A DNA stretch of 64,000 nt from Chryseobacterium echinoideorum (GCF_007474535.1 NZ_VKNW01000014.1:22490-86489), one strand, 5' to 3'. Counted from the first letter of the stretch, positions 15,905 to 25,916 are shown. Notes: a model not told the origin generated them from the letters alone. Numbers and translations: made by a program.

Positions 15905-18814
15905 ATGAATGTAAAAATATCAAGAAGTTTGGGAGCAATTGCAGTGCTTTATTTTACTGCAAATTTCAATGCCCAAAACACAACTACAGACACAATTCAA
16001 AAGGAACAAAAAATTGAAGAAGTAGTAATGATTGGTTATGGTACTCAGAAAAAGAGTAATGTGACGGGAGCAATATCGAGTTTAAAAGCTTCAGATATTG
16101 AAGATATTCCAACCGGAAGACCAGAACAGGTTTTGCAGGGTCGCGCTGCAGGGGTATCAGTAATATCAAATTCAGGACAGCCAGGTTCGGCTGCAACCGT
16201 AAGAGTACGTGGTATTACGAGTTTTGGGGCTGGAAGTAATGATCCACTTTGGGTTGTAGATGGTATCGTGGTGGATAATATTGCCTGGCTTAATCAGGCG
16301 GATATTGAAGGGATAGAAATTCTAAAAGATGGTGCTTCTGCTGCAATCTATGGGGTTTCTGCTGCGAGAGGAGTAATTCTTATTACTACTAAAAAAGGAG
16401 CAAAAGGAAGATTGAACTTTTCTTACAATGGGTTTTTCGGTGTTGGAAATGCTGCGAAAAAGCTTGATCTGCTTGATGCTTCTCAGTACGCAACAATAAT
16501 GAACGAGGCAAACGTAAATGACGGACGAAATCCTTTATTTTCAGATCCTTCATCATATGGCAGAGGAACAGATTGGCAAGATGTTATCTTTAACAGTGCT
16601 CAACGCTCATCTCACGACTTTAGCATCAGTGGAGGAAGTGATAAATCTACTTTTTACACCTCTTTCGGATTATATGAGCAGCAAGGTATTGTAATGCGCA
16701 ATATTTCGAATTACAAAAGATTGAATGCGAGGATTAATTCAACACATAAAGTTCTTGATTGGCTTACAATTGGGCAAACTTTGGCTTATACGCATGTAAA
16801 GGCTCAAGGAATTAATGAAAACGGCGAATTTGGCGGACCTCTTAGTTCAGCAATTAATTTAGATCCTATTACTCCTGTAATAGTTACAAATGGTATTGCT
16901 AACCAAGCTTTTCCAAGTGATTATAATAATCCTTTCATAATAAGAGATGCAATGGGAAATCCCTATGGAATTTCACATTATGTAAATAAAGAAATGTCTA
17001 ATCCATTAGCATTTCAGCAGACACAACTTGGGCGAACGAGATATTCAGATGATTTTATAGCTAATGTTTTTGCAGAGGCTAAGTTTTTAAATCATTTTAC
17101 TTTCAAATCAAGTTTAAACGGTAAATTATCATACTGGGGGAATCAGGGTTTTAGTCCTAAATTCTATTTAAGCCCATCTTATAAAAATGATACTTTCAAC
17201 AGTCTTTTCAGAGAAACTCAAAAGCGATTTGATTGGAATACTGAGAATACAGTTAATTATCAGAACAAATTCGGAGATCATAATTTAAATGTGCTATTAG
17301 GACAAGGTTATTACGAATTTAATATAGCATCTGGACAAAATACAACCTATACCAATTTGCCTGTTAACAGTTGGGAAGACGCTTCATTCAATTTTGATAT
17401 TTCTCCGGAAAACAGAACTGGTAATGCATGGGATGGTAAAGAAACTCATAAAACATCTTATTTTGTGAGATTAGTTTACGACTACAAAAACAGATACTTG
17501 TTTACAGGAACAATGCGTAGAGACGGCTCTTCAAAATTCGGTAGAAATAACCATTGGGGAAATTTCCCGGCAATGTCGTTAGGATGGAATTTATCTAATG
17601 AAAATTTCTGGAGAGAAAACAATATTGTTAATAGCGTAAAACTAAGAGGAGGATATGGAGTTTTAGGTAATGATGGCATTGATGATTTTCAGTTTGCAAG
17701 TTTTTTAATTCCGGGAAGTAACTATTCATTTGGTAACAATAACATTAATATAGGATACGCTCCTAGTACACTAGAAAATCCAGATCTAAAGTGGGAGAGA
17801 ACTTCTCAGTTAAACCTTGCAGTTGATCTAAAATTATTTAAGAATTTTGACCTTACAGTAGATGTTTACAGAAAAAAATCAACAGATATTTTAAGAAGAG
17901 TTAATATTCCAGGCTATGTTGGAGTAACAAATAACCCGTGGAGAAATATTGGTGATATGAATAATGATGGTCTGGAAGTAAGTCTTGGATATAAAAAGAA
18001 TTGGGACGACTTCGGAATGAGTGCTAACGGAAACTTCGGATATCTTAAAAATGAGATAACAAGATTAGAAGATGGTAAAAAGTTCGAAAATTTTGCATCT
18101 TTTCAATCTATGGGAGCTGTTTCTAGACTACAAGTAGGTTCTCCTTATGGTTCATTTTACGGATATCAAAATGCAGGAATTTTCCAGACACAAGCAGAAA
18201 TTGATGCTTATAAAAATGCAAATGGAGGTTTAATTCAGCCTAATGCAAAACCTGGAGATTTTAAACGTACTGATGTAAATGGCGATGGTAAAATTACAGA
18301 AGATGATTATGTAAATCTAGGTAATTCAGTTCCAAAATACACTTTTGGATTTACATTAAACATGAATTACAAAAATTTCGATTTTATGATTTTTGCTCAA
18401 GGGCAGGCTGGAAACAAAATTTTCCAAGGATTGAGAAGATTAGATATTCAGGATGCTAATTATCAGACTGCAATTTTAGATCGTTGGACTGGTGCAGGAA
18501 CTTCTAATACCATTGCCAGAGTTACAAGAGATGATCCTAATCAAAACTATACAAGAATGTCTGATTATTATCTTCAAAAAGGTGATTATCTGCGTTTAAA
18601 ATTAGTACAGATTGGATATACACTCCCTAAAAATATTTCTGAAACAATTGGTGCTTCAAAAGTGAGATTCTATGTGACAGGTGAAAATATTGTTACATTC
18701 ACAAAATACACAGGATACGATCCTGAAATTGCCGGGGGAGATACTTTTGGTATTGATAGAGCTTATTATCCACAAGCCAGAACTTTTTTGTTTGGCGCTA
18801 ATGTTCAATTTTAA
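15905..18814 (+). CDS. SusC/RagA family TonB-dependent outer membrane transporter
   Basis: A 969-residue outer membrane receptor. The signal peptide ends near NFNAQ (residue 24). The plug begins with IEEVVMIGYGTQKKSNVTG near residue 38, followed by the SusC hallmarks LQGRAAGVSV, VRVRGITSFG and VLWVVDG-type PLWVVDGIVV. The rest forms the 22-strand barrel and ends in a C-terminal Phe. The ~80-residue carboxypeptidase-like domain usual between signal peptide and plug in SusC proteins is missing, which makes this a short form. It imports oligosaccharides with the SusD-like lipoprotein encoded 11 bases downstream, using TonB energy. Confidence 0.96.
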   Translation: MNVKISRSLGAIAVLYFTANFNAQNTTTDTIQKEQKIEEVVMIGYGTQKKSNVTGAISSLKASDIEDIPTGRPEQVLQGRAAGVSVISNSGQPGSAATVRVRGITSFGAGSNDPLWVVDGIVVDNIAWLNQADIEGIEILKDGASAAIYGVSAARGVILITTKKGAKGRLNFSYNGFFGVGNAAKKLDLLDASQYATIMNEANVNDGRNPLFSDPSSYGRGTDWQDVIFNSAQRSSHDFSISGGSDKSTFYTSFGLYEQQGIVMRNISNYKRLNARINSTHKVLDWLTIGQTLAYTHVKAQGINENGEFGGPLSSAINLDPITPVIVTNGIANQAFPSDYNNPFIIRDAMGNPYGISHYVNKEMSNPLAFQQTQLGRTRYSDDFIANVFAEAKFLNHFTFKSSLNGKLSYWGNQGFSPKFYLSPSYKNDTFNSLFRETQKRFDWNTENTVNYQNKFGDHNLNVLLGQGYYEFNIASGQNTTYTNLPVNSWEDASFNFDISPENRTGNAWDGKETHKTSYFVRLVYDYKNRYLFTGTMRRDGSSKFGRNNHWGNFPAMSLGWNLSNENFWRENNIVNSVKLRGGYGVLGNDGIDDFQFASFLIPGSNYSFGNNNINIGYAPSTLENPDLKWERTSQLNLAVDLKLFKNFDLTVDVYRKKSTDILRRVNIPGYVGVTNNPWRNIGDMNNDGLEVSLGYKKNWDDFGMSANGNFGYLKNEITRLEDGKKFENFASFQSMGAVSRLQVGSPYGSFYGYQNAGIFQTQAEIDAYKNANGGLIQPNAKPGDFKRTDVNGDGKITEDDYVNLGNSVPKYTFGFTLNMNYKNFDFMIFAQGQAGNKIFQGLRRLDIQDANYQTAILDRWTGAGTSNTIARVTRDDPNQNYTRMSDYYLQKGDYLRLKLVQIGYTLPKNISETIGASKVRFYVTGENIVTFTKYTGYDPEIAGGDTFGIDRAYYPQARTFLFGANVQF

Positions 18815-18825
18815 TTTTATAAAAA

Positions 18826-20370
18826 ATGAAAAATAAAAGATTTATATATAAAAGTTTATCTGTTTTGCTCTTGGCTGGAGCTACTTTCGGAGCTATTTCT
18901 TGTAATGATTCCAATCTTGAAGATGTAAAAAATACAGGGACATTCGATACAGAAAATTATTTTAAAAATGAAGAACAATCATTTAGTGGCTTAGTTGCAG
19001 TTTATGATCTTCTGAGAAAGTATTCTGGAGGTTTTGAAAATGATGTTACATTCTTTAACGCAGCATCGGATGATTTTTATTCCGGAGGCGGAAGCTCAAC
19101 TGATGGTGCTGGTATACAGGGAATGTCAAATTTTACAATCAATCCTATTATTATGCCTGCAAGTTATTGGAGAGATTATTATCAGGGAATTGCTAGAGCA
19201 AATCTGTTGGTTGATAGAATTCCCAATGCAACTATGAATGATCAGACCAGAAAAAGATTTATTGCAGAAGCAAAGACACTAAGGTCACTTTATTATTTTG
19301 AATTGGTAAGAATGTTTGGGAAAGTTCCATTGATTCTTAAACCTATTAAATCAAATGACGATTATTATAATATTCCACAAGCAACTGTAGCTGAAATTTA
19401 TAATCAAATACAATCAGATATTTTAGCATCAATTTCAGATTTACCAATGACTACAGGTGGAGCAGAAAAAGGTAGAATAACACAAGGAACTGCAAGAGCA
19501 ATTTTGGGAAAGATTTATCTGTATAATAAGAAATATAGTGATGCTGCAGCTCAGTTTGAATTGGTGAATGGAACTCCCGGAGGAACAAGCCAATATGGAT
19601 ATAAACTTGTTGCGAATTATGCAGACCTATGGGTAATTGATAATAAGTTTACTACAGAATCTATTTTGGAAGTAATGCATACCAACAAAGGAAATTCTGA
19701 CTGGAGTTTCTGGGGTTCTGGAAAAGATGAAGGAAATTCTGTTAATCAAATGATAGGTATTATTTCATATGGTAAAGTAGTGCCTCCTGCAGGTGCTCCG
19801 GCAAATAATGCACCTGAGATGGTTTCTGGATGGGGTTTTAATCCTATGACTGAAGATTTATTTAATTTTATGCAAGGAGATCCTCGATTAGAAGCTACCG
19901 TTTTTAATGCTAAAAAACTAGTTCAGGATGGCAAAATTACTTATTCTGGGGGATATAAAGATACAGGATATTTCCTTAATAAATTTATGCCCAGAGAAGC
20001 AGATAAATCTAATTTGCCTGGTACAACAGAGCTGAATTTCCGTCAAAATTATATGGCAATAAGACTTGCAGATACATATCTTATGGAAGCAGAAGCATTA
20101 AATGCATCAGGAACACGCGCTCAGGCATTATTAGATGCTGTACGTGCAAGAGTTGGTTTGGCTTCAGTACCTGTTTCAATGCAGGCTATTAAAGACGAAA
20201 GAAGAAGAGAATTAGCTGGAGAAGGTCACAGATTTTTTGACTTAGTAAGATGGGGAGATGCTCCGGCAAAATTGGGAACAAGAGGATTCACTGCAGGGAA
20301 AAATGAAATTTTACCAATTCCTTTTAATGAGCTTACCAACACAGCTTTGGTACAAAATCCTAATTATTAA
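18826..20370 (+). CDS. SusD/RagB family nutrient-binding outer membrane lipoprotein
   Basis: A 514-residue lipoprotein with lipobox AISC (Cys26). It has the SusD TPR-like helical core with the motif RFIAEAKTLRSLYYFELVRMFG near residues 143-165, and the conserved C-terminal LADTYLMEAEALN and RRRELAGEGHRFFDLVRWG (about 417-480). It caps the SusC transporter on the cell surface and binds the glycan. The gene lies 11 bases after susC and 2 bases before the GH30 gene. No separate surface glycan-binding protein gene follows. Confidence 0.96.
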   Translation: MKNKRFIYKSLSVLLLAGATFGAISCNDSNLEDVKNTGTFDTENYFKNEEQSFSGLVAVYDLLRKYSGGFENDVTFFNAASDDFYSGGGSSTDGAGIQGMSNFTINPIIMPASYWRDYYQGIARANLLVDRIPNATMNDQTRKRFIAEAKTLRSLYYFELVRMFGKVPLILKPIKSNDDYYNIPQATVAEIYNQIQSDILASISDLPMTTGGAEKGRITQGTARAILGKIYLYNKKYSDAAAQFELVNGTPGGTSQYGYKLVANYADLWVIDNKFTTESILEVMHTNKGNSDWSFWGSGKDEGNSVNQMIGIISYGKVVPPAGAPANNAPEMVSGWGFNPMTEDLFNFMQGDPRLEATVFNAKKLVQDGKITYSGGYKDTGYFLNKFMPREADKSNLPGTTELNFRQNYMAIRLADTYLMEAEALNASGTRAQALLDAVRARVGLASVPVSMQAIKDERRRELAGEGHRFFDLVRWGDAPAKLGTRGFTAGKNEILPIPFNELTNTALVQNPNY

Positions 20371-20372
20371 AA

Positions 20373-21806
20373 ATGAAGTTTCAAATTTTATATAGTTTCT
20401 TTTTAAAAAGTACTGCACTGCTATTTAGCGGTGTGGTACTTTTGCCATTATCATCTTGTAAGTCATTTTCTTCAAATAAAGAAAATCAAATTCAGGTTTG
20501 GCTTACAAAAGGAGATGAAAGCATAAAATTACAACAGCAAAAACCAGTAAGTTTTCTAAATTTCTCGAATAACATTCAAAATATTGAAATTGACGATACA
20601 CAAAAGTTTCAATCTATTGACGGTTTCGGATTTACATTAACAGGTGGTAGTGTAGAAGTAATTAATCGTCTTTCATCAGAAAAAAGAAAAACTTTACTTC
20701 AAGAACTTTTTGGAAATGAGGAGAATTCTATTTCTGTAAGTTATTTACGCTTAAGCATTGGTGCTTCAGATTTAGATAGCGAAGTTTTCTCTTATAATGA
20801 TCTGCCGAAAGGAGAAACCGATGTTTCACTTTCAAAATTTAGTTTAGAAAGAGATAAAGATTTAATTGCAATGTTAAAAGAAATTTTAGCAATCAATCCG
20901 AAAATCAAAATCATTGCAGCTCCCTGGTCGCCTCCTGTCTGGATGAAAAGCAATGGAAGTACCATTGGAGGAAGCTTGAAAACCGAATATTATGATATTT
21001 ATGCAAAATATTTCGTGAAATATATTCAGGGAATGCAGAAAGAAGGAATTACTATTGATGCTATAACTCCTCAAAACGAACCGTTACATCCGGGAAATAA
21101 TCCTAGTTTGCTAATGGTTTCAGATCAGCAAAGAGATTTCATTAAGCAAAGTTTAGGTCCGATTTTTAAATCAAATAATATTAAAACTAAAATTATTGTT
21201 TATGATCATAATTGTAACAAGCCTGAATATGCAATCAATATTTTAAATGATGCTGAGGCTAACCAATATATCGACGGTTCAGCTTTTCATTTATATGAAG
21301 GTGATATTTCAGCATTAAGTACAGTTCATGATGCTCATCCAAATAAAAATTTATACTTCACTGAACAATGGACGGGTGCAAAAGGAACTTTCAAAGAAGA
21401 TTTAAACTGGCATACGAAAAACGTTGTTATTGGCTCTATGAGAAACTGGAGTAAAATTGCTTTAGAATGGAATCTTGCCAATGATTCTGAATTTAAACCA
21501 CATACTCCAGGAGGTTGTACAGAGTGTAAAGGTGCAATTACAGTTTTGGATAAAGAAAATTTCGCAAAAAATGTGGGATATTATATTATTGCTCATGCTT
21601 CAAAATTTGTTCCTGCAAATTCTCAGAGAATAGCATCTACACAAACCGAAAATTTAGCTACGGTTGCTTTTAAAACTCCTGAAGGAAAAACGGTTTTAAT
21701 TGTTCAAAATAATAATAAATCAGATGAAAGTTTTAATATAAAATATAATCAAAAAACAGCTCTCCTTATAATTGCCGGAAGTTCTGTTGCGACATATATT
21801 TTTTAA
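20373..21806 (+). CDS. GH30 family glycoside hydrolase, surface lipoprotein (glucosylceramidase-like / beta-1,6-glucanase candidate)
   Basis: A 477-residue glycoside hydrolase with a lipoprotein signal (LSSC, Cys29). The GH30 features are the acid/base Glu236 in TPQNEPLHPG and the nucleophile Glu331 in LYFTEQWTGA, with AAPWSPPVWMK near 182-192 in the TIM barrel and a C-terminal beta domain (VLIVQNNN, about 440-477). Similar GH30 enzymes cleave beta-1,6-glucan in Bacteroides loci that also carry a GH3 enzyme. It starts 2 bases after the SusD gene. Surface location and glucan specificity are inferred; the family also includes glucosylceramidases and xylanases. Confidence 0.9.
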   Translation: MKFQILYSFFLKSTALLFSGVVLLPLSSCKSFSSNKENQIQVWLTKGDESIKLQQQKPVSFLNFSNNIQNIEIDDTQKFQSIDGFGFTLTGGSVEVINRLSSEKRKTLLQELFGNEENSISVSYLRLSIGASDLDSEVFSYNDLPKGETDVSLSKFSLERDKDLIAMLKEILAINPKIKIIAAPWSPPVWMKSNGSTIGGSLKTEYYDIYAKYFVKYIQGMQKEGITIDAITPQNEPLHPGNNPSLLMVSDQQRDFIKQSLGPIFKSNNIKTKIIVYDHNCNKPEYAINILNDAEANQYIDGSAFHLYEGDISALSTVHDAHPNKNLYFTEQWTGAKGTFKEDLNWHTKNVVIGSMRNWSKIALEWNLANDSEFKPHTPGGCTECKGAITVLDKENFAKNVGYYIIAHASKFVPANSQRIASTQTENLATVAFKTPEGKTVLIVQNNNKSDESFNIKYNQKTALLIIAGSSVATYIF

Positions 21807-21943
21807 ATTAAAGCTATTATTGATTGATAAAACTTTGTTCTCTTTGTAAAGTAGAATTTCTTAGTGAGCTTAAAAATCAAAAGCATTATTTATTAAAAAT
21901 CCTTGCAGATTTTGCATATAAAAAGTACCAAAACTAATTATAA

Positions 21944-24166
21944 ATGAAGAAGATATATTTCATATTAGCATTTACAGTATTTGGAATTAATGCGTTCGCA
22001 CAAAAGACAATTGATCAGAAAGTTTCTGAACTTTTATCTAAAATGACGTTGGAGGAAAAAGTAGGACAGCTTGTTCAGTATTCAGGGTTTGAATACGCAA
22101 CAGGTCCGCAAAATTCCAATTCTGCGAATGTTTTAAATGAAATAAAACAGGGAAAAGTAGGCTCAATGCTGAATGTTTCCGGAGCAGAAGAAACCAGAAA
22201 ATTTCAGGAATTAGCTTTAAAATCAAGATTGAAAATTCCTTTATTGTTCGGTCAGGATGTGATTCATGGGTATAGAACAACCTTTCCTGTGAATTTAGGT
22301 CAGGCAGCAAGCTGGGATTTAAAATTAATTGAAAAATCCGAAAGAATTGCAGCAACCGAAGCTTCGGCTTACGGAATTCACTGGACTTTTGCACCGATGG
22401 TCGACATTGCAAGAGATCCGAGATGGGGAAGAGTAATGGAAGGTTCGGGTGAAGATACTTACCTGGGAACGCAGATTGGTTTGGCAAGAATCAAAGGTTT
22501 TCAGGGAAAAGGTCTTGGAAGTCTGGATGCAATTATGGCTTGTGCAAAGCATTTTGCAGCTTACGGAGCAGCAGTAGGCGGGAGAGATTACAATTCTGTT
22601 GATATGAGTTTAAGACAACTGAACGAAACCTATCTTCCTCCTTTCAAAGCGGCTGCAGAAGCGGGAGTAGCAACTTTTATGAACTCTTTTAATGATATCA
22701 ACGGAATTCCCGCAACGGCTAACCAATACATTTTAAGAGATTTATTAAAAGGAAAATGGAACTACAATGGTTTTGTGGTTTCAGATTGGGGGAGCATTGG
22801 CGAAATGGTTCCTCATGGCTATGCAAAAGACAATAAAGAAGCAGCAGAAAAGGCAATTATCGCAGGAAGCGATATGGATATGGAAAGCCGGGCTTACATG
22901 GCTGAACTTCCTAATCTCGTTAAAGAAGGAAAAGTTGATCCAAAATTGATTGATGATGCGGCAAGAAGAATCTTAGTTAAAAAATTTGAAATGGGATTAT
23001 TTGATGATCCTTACAAATTTAGCAACAAAAAAAGACAGCAGGAACAGACTAATAATCAGGAAAACAGAAAATTTGGAAGAGAATTTGGCTCAAAAAGCAT
23101 TGTTTTGCTTAAAAATGAGAAAAATATTTTACCTCTTTCAAGGTCTGTAAAAACGATTGCTCTAATCGGACCTTTTGGAAAGGAAACTTCTGCAAACCAC
23201 GGATTCTGGTCGGTGGCTTTTAAAGATGATGACCAAAGAATTGTAACGCAGTTTGACGGAATTAAAAATCAATTGGATAAAAATTCGACTTTATTGTATG
23301 CAAAAGGCGCAAATGTAGATGATCAGGACAGATCAATGTTTGCGGAAGCGGTAGAAACAGCGAAAAAAGCAGACGTTGTGATCATGACTTTAGGAGAAGG
23401 TCACGCCATGAGCGGTGAAGCAAAAAGCAGAAGCAATATTCACTTTTCCGGAGTTCAGGAAGATCTTTTAAAAGAAATTGCCAAAACAGGAAAACCTATC
23501 GTTTTAATGATCAACGCAGGAAGACCTTTAGTTTTTGATTGGGCTGCAGATAATGTTCCAGCAATTATGTATACTTGGTGGCTGGGAACAGAAGCCGGAA
23601 ATTCTATTGCGGACGTTCTTTTCGGGACGGTAAATCCGGGTGGGAAACTTCCGATGACTTTCCCAAGAACGGAGGGACAGATTCCTGTGTATTATAATCA
23701 TTATAACACGGGAAGACCTGCAAAAAATATTACCGACAGAAACTATGTTTCAGCTTATATTGATTTGGATAATGACCCGAAATTTCCGTTTGGTTACGGA
23801 TTAAGTTATACCCAATTTAAATATTCTGATATGAATTTAAGTTCGACAAATCTTAAAGGTAATCAGACTTTAAACATCAGTGTAAATGTTACCAACACCG
23901 GAAATTACAATGGGGAAGAAGTGGTTCAATTATATATCAGAGATCTTTACGGAAAAGTGGTAAGACCTGTAAAAGAATTGAAAGATTTCCGGAAAGTTTT
24001 CATTAAAAAAGGTGAAACCAAAACCATCAGTTTTACTTTGACTCCCGAAAATTTGAAATTTTATGACGACCAGCTTAATTATGATTGGGAAAGTGGAGAA
24101 TTTGATATTATGGTAGGAACAGATTCTCAGAATCTTCAGACAAAAAGAATTAATTGGACGAAGTAA
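21944..24166 (+). CDS. bglX: GH3 family beta-glucosidase (BglX type)
   Basis: A 740-residue GH3 enzyme with a signal peptide ending at NAFAQ (residue 20). Domain 1 has FAPMVDIARDPRWGR near 149-163 and CAKHFAAYG near 200-208, and the nucleophile Asp281 in VVSDWGS. Domain 2 (about 390-600) contains GEGHAMSGEAKSRS. A C-terminal fibronectin III-like domain covers about 645-740. It should release glucose from short beta-gluco-oligosaccharides in the periplasm. The 137-base gap after the GH30 gene leaves room for a separate promoter. A strong terminator follows. Confidence 0.93.
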   Translation: MKKIYFILAFTVFGINAFAQKTIDQKVSELLSKMTLEEKVGQLVQYSGFEYATGPQNSNSANVLNEIKQGKVGSMLNVSGAEETRKFQELALKSRLKIPLLFGQDVIHGYRTTFPVNLGQAASWDLKLIEKSERIAATEASAYGIHWTFAPMVDIARDPRWGRVMEGSGEDTYLGTQIGLARIKGFQGKGLGSLDAIMACAKHFAAYGAAVGGRDYNSVDMSLRQLNETYLPPFKAAAEAGVATFMNSFNDINGIPATANQYILRDLLKGKWNYNGFVVSDWGSIGEMVPHGYAKDNKEAAEKAIIAGSDMDMESRAYMAELPNLVKEGKVDPKLIDDAARRILVKKFEMGLFDDPYKFSNKKRQQEQTNNQENRKFGREFGSKSIVLLKNEKNILPLSRSVKTIALIGPFGKETSANHGFWSVAFKDDDQRIVTQFDGIKNQLDKNSTLLYAKGANVDDQDRSMFAEAVETAKKADVVIMTLGEGHAMSGEAKSRSNIHFSGVQEDLLKEIAKTGKPIVLMINAGRPLVFDWAADNVPAIMYTWWLGTEAGNSIADVLFGTVNPGGKLPMTFPRTEGQIPVYYNHYNTGRPAKNITDRNYVSAYIDLDNDPKFPFGYGLSYTQFKYSDMNLSSTNLKGNQTLNISVNVTNTGNYNGEEVVQLYIRDLYGKVVRPVKELKDFRKVFIKKGETKTISFTLTPENLKFYDDQLNYDWESGEFDIMVGTDSQNLQTKRINWTK

Positions 24167-24226
24167 TATTTTATGAGCTTAAACAGTATCTTAATGCATT
24201 AATTAACATCATATTATTATTTTTAG

Positions 24227-24260
24227 TCGGCGAAGCAATTATGTTTCGCCGATTTTCTTT
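24227..24260 (+). terminator. Rho-independent terminator of the glycan locus
   Basis: TCGGCGAA (24227-24234) pairs with TTCGCCGA (24245-24252) across a 10-base loop and is followed by TTTTCTTT. It ends the susC-susD-GH30-GH3 transcript. The remaining AT-rich gap to 24518 holds no gene that I can see. Confidence 0.85.
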
Positions 24261-24474
24261 AATGAAATTTTAAATATTAAAGAATTAAATTATTTAATAA
24301 ATATTGATCTTATTGTATTAATGCTAAATTAATTGAAGTTTAACCAGTAAATATATCTTTCCAATATTAATTTTTTGAAAAAAATTAATAAATAAACTAC
24401 TGATTATCAAATCATTAAATTCCAATGTTAACCGAATGTTAACTGAATATGAAATTAATATGAATATTTTTACA

Positions 24475-24482
24475 TATCTTTG
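24475..24482 (+). promoter_or_regulatory. Probable -7 element of the secreted protein at 24519
   Basis: TATCTTTG matches TAnnTTTG. No convincing TTG lies 19-21 bases upstream, so only the -7 half is supported. It would start a leader of about 30 bases. Confidence 0.45.
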
Positions 24483-24518
24483 ATATAAGAAAGTTTAATT
24501 ATTAAAAATCAAAGACAT

Positions 24519-24929
24519 ATGAAAAATAGAATTCAAATAGTAATAGGAACATTTATCATTTTCGGATTTACAGCGGTAACTAACACTGCAAAGGCTCAGA
24601 CTCAGATGAAAAATAGCAATACAATTGAAGAAGTACTAATCAGCAAAAATGATGCTTTTGCAGAAATCAAGAAGTTGCTGATACAAAATTTCGATTTTAC
24701 TAATTCTGACTACAAAGAAGGAATTGTAAATTCTGAAGTAAAATTTGACATTGCTGAAAATGGAAAAATCGTCAATGTCCGCTCTAAGGGAGACTGCAAA
24801 AATGTAAGCAGAGAGATAGAAAATGTTTTGTCTCATCTTCAATATAAAATTGATTCTGACAAACTGAATGACAATATGCTGGCTTCATCATTTGTAATGC
24901 CTGTAAGACTGGATATCGCCAATAGATAA
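24519..24929 (+). CDS. Secreted hypothetical protein, weakly TonB C-terminal-domain-like
   Basis: A 136-residue protein with a signal peptide ending at NTAKAQ (residue 27). The middle part, EVKFDIAENGKIVNVRSKGDC at about 68-90, has the strand-turn-strand pattern of the TonB C-terminal domain (V-x-F-x-V-x-x-x-G-x-I), and a helix with VSREIENVL follows. There is no TonB membrane anchor or proline-rich linker. It is flanked by AT-rich sequence upstream and a terminator downstream, so it is transcribed alone. The fold suggestion is weak. Confidence 0.65.
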   Translation: MKNRIQIVIGTFIIFGFTAVTNTAKAQTQMKNSNTIEEVLISKNDAFAEIKKLLIQNFDFTNSDYKEGIVNSEVKFDIAENGKIVNVRSKGDCKNVSREIENVLSHLQYKIDSDKLNDNMLASSFVMPVRLDIANR

Positions 24930-24952
24930 TTTTGTAAAAATAATTGTATATG

Positions 24953-24979
24953 AAACTGCTTGAAAAAGCAGTTTTTTTG
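24953..24979 (+). terminator. Rho-independent terminator
   Basis: AAACTGCTT (24953-24961) pairs with AAGCAGTTT (24966-24974) around a 4-base loop, followed by a T run. Confidence 0.88.
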
Positions 24980-25043
24980 TTGCTTTTTATTATCTAAATT
25001 TGGCTGTGAAACGGTAACAACAAATTAGTAAAACATCAGTAAA

Positions 25044-25541
25044 ATGAACTACGAAATAAGAGAAATGCTTCCGCAGGATGAAAGAAGAGTATTGGAAATT
25101 TTCCAACAGGGAATTGATAGCAGAATCGCTACATTCGATACAGAATTACCAAGCGCTGAAGAATGGAATACAAGCTTTTTCAGCGAATGCAAATGGGTTT
25201 TGGAAAATGACAGTAATCTTGTAATAGGTTGGTGTGCTTTGAAGCCTGTAAGCAAAAGAGCATGTTTTAAAGGTGTTGCAGAGGTAAGTATTTATTTGGA
25301 TCAGCAATATTTAGGCAAAGGTTTGGGTACTTTACTCTTAAAAAAATTAATTACTGACAGCGAACATCACGGTTTCTGGACTTTGCAGTCTAATATTTTC
25401 CCGGAAAATGAGTCTTCAATAAAGTTTCATCAGAAAAATGGCTTTCGGATGGTTGGAATAAGAAAAAAAGTAGGTATGCTGCATGGCGTATGGAAAGACC
25501 TTGTTATGCTCGAAAAACGCAGTGAAAGCGTTGGTCTATGA
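25044..25541 (+). CDS. GNAT family N-acetyltransferase (phosphinothricin acetyltransferase-like)
   Basis: A 165-residue acetyltransferase. The acetyl-CoA loop QYLGKGLGTLLL near residues 92-103 fits the Q/RxxGxG/A motif, and NESSIKFHQKNGFRMVGIRKKVG near 127-150 is typical of the PAT/ArsN1 subgroup, which acetylates small amine or amino-acid-like toxins. The start matches the family (YEIREMLPQDE). It stands alone between terminator and small lipoprotein genes. Substrate not determinable from sequence. Confidence 0.88.
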   Translation: MNYEIREMLPQDERRVLEIFQQGIDSRIATFDTELPSAEEWNTSFFSECKWVLENDSNLVIGWCALKPVSKRACFKGVAEVSIYLDQQYLGKGLGTLLLKKLITDSEHHGFWTLQSNIFPENESSIKFHQKNGFRMVGIRKKVGMLHGVWKDLVMLEKRSESVGL

Positions 25542-25724
25542 AATAATATATGAATAATAAGATCAGGGCAGATTTATGACTCTTAAAGAACAGAGGAAAA
25601 CTTTAATTTAATCTTGTGTCTTATATATAATAACTGAAATACAAATATCATAACATATCTGCATTACATAAAATCATTTGGCATTATGATTGTACCTATC
25701 CAAATCAGTTTTAAAATGATAGAT

Positions 25725-25913
25725 ATGAAAGGATTAATGAAAATAATGGGAATTACAGTTGTTTTTGCTATGCTGACTTCCTGTATTGTACACAGCCATC
25801 CGGGTCGGAAAGGCGCTCCTCCTGGACAAATAAAAAAAGGATATATTCAAAAAAGAGGTCATGGACATGGACATTACAAGCACAAACCGCATCATAACAA
25901 ACACAGAAGATAA
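25725..25913 (+). CDS. Small His-rich lipoprotein
   Basis: About 62 residues when started at the ATG at 25725, which gives a proper lipoprotein signal (KIMGITVVFAMLTSC). An upstream ATG at 25686 would add 13 residues that spoil it. After the Cys the protein has PPGQIKK and then a very His/Lys/Gly-rich tail (GHGHGHYKHKPHHNKHRR). Similar small PPGQ-containing lipoproteins occur across Bacteroidota with no assigned function. The His-rich tail suggests metal binding. It is followed directly by a terminator, so it is its own transcription unit. Confidence 0.65.
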   Translation: MKGLMKIMGITVVFAMLTSCIVHSHPGRKGAPPGQIKKGYIQKRGHGHGHYKHKPHHNKHRR

Positions 25914-25916
25914 TCA

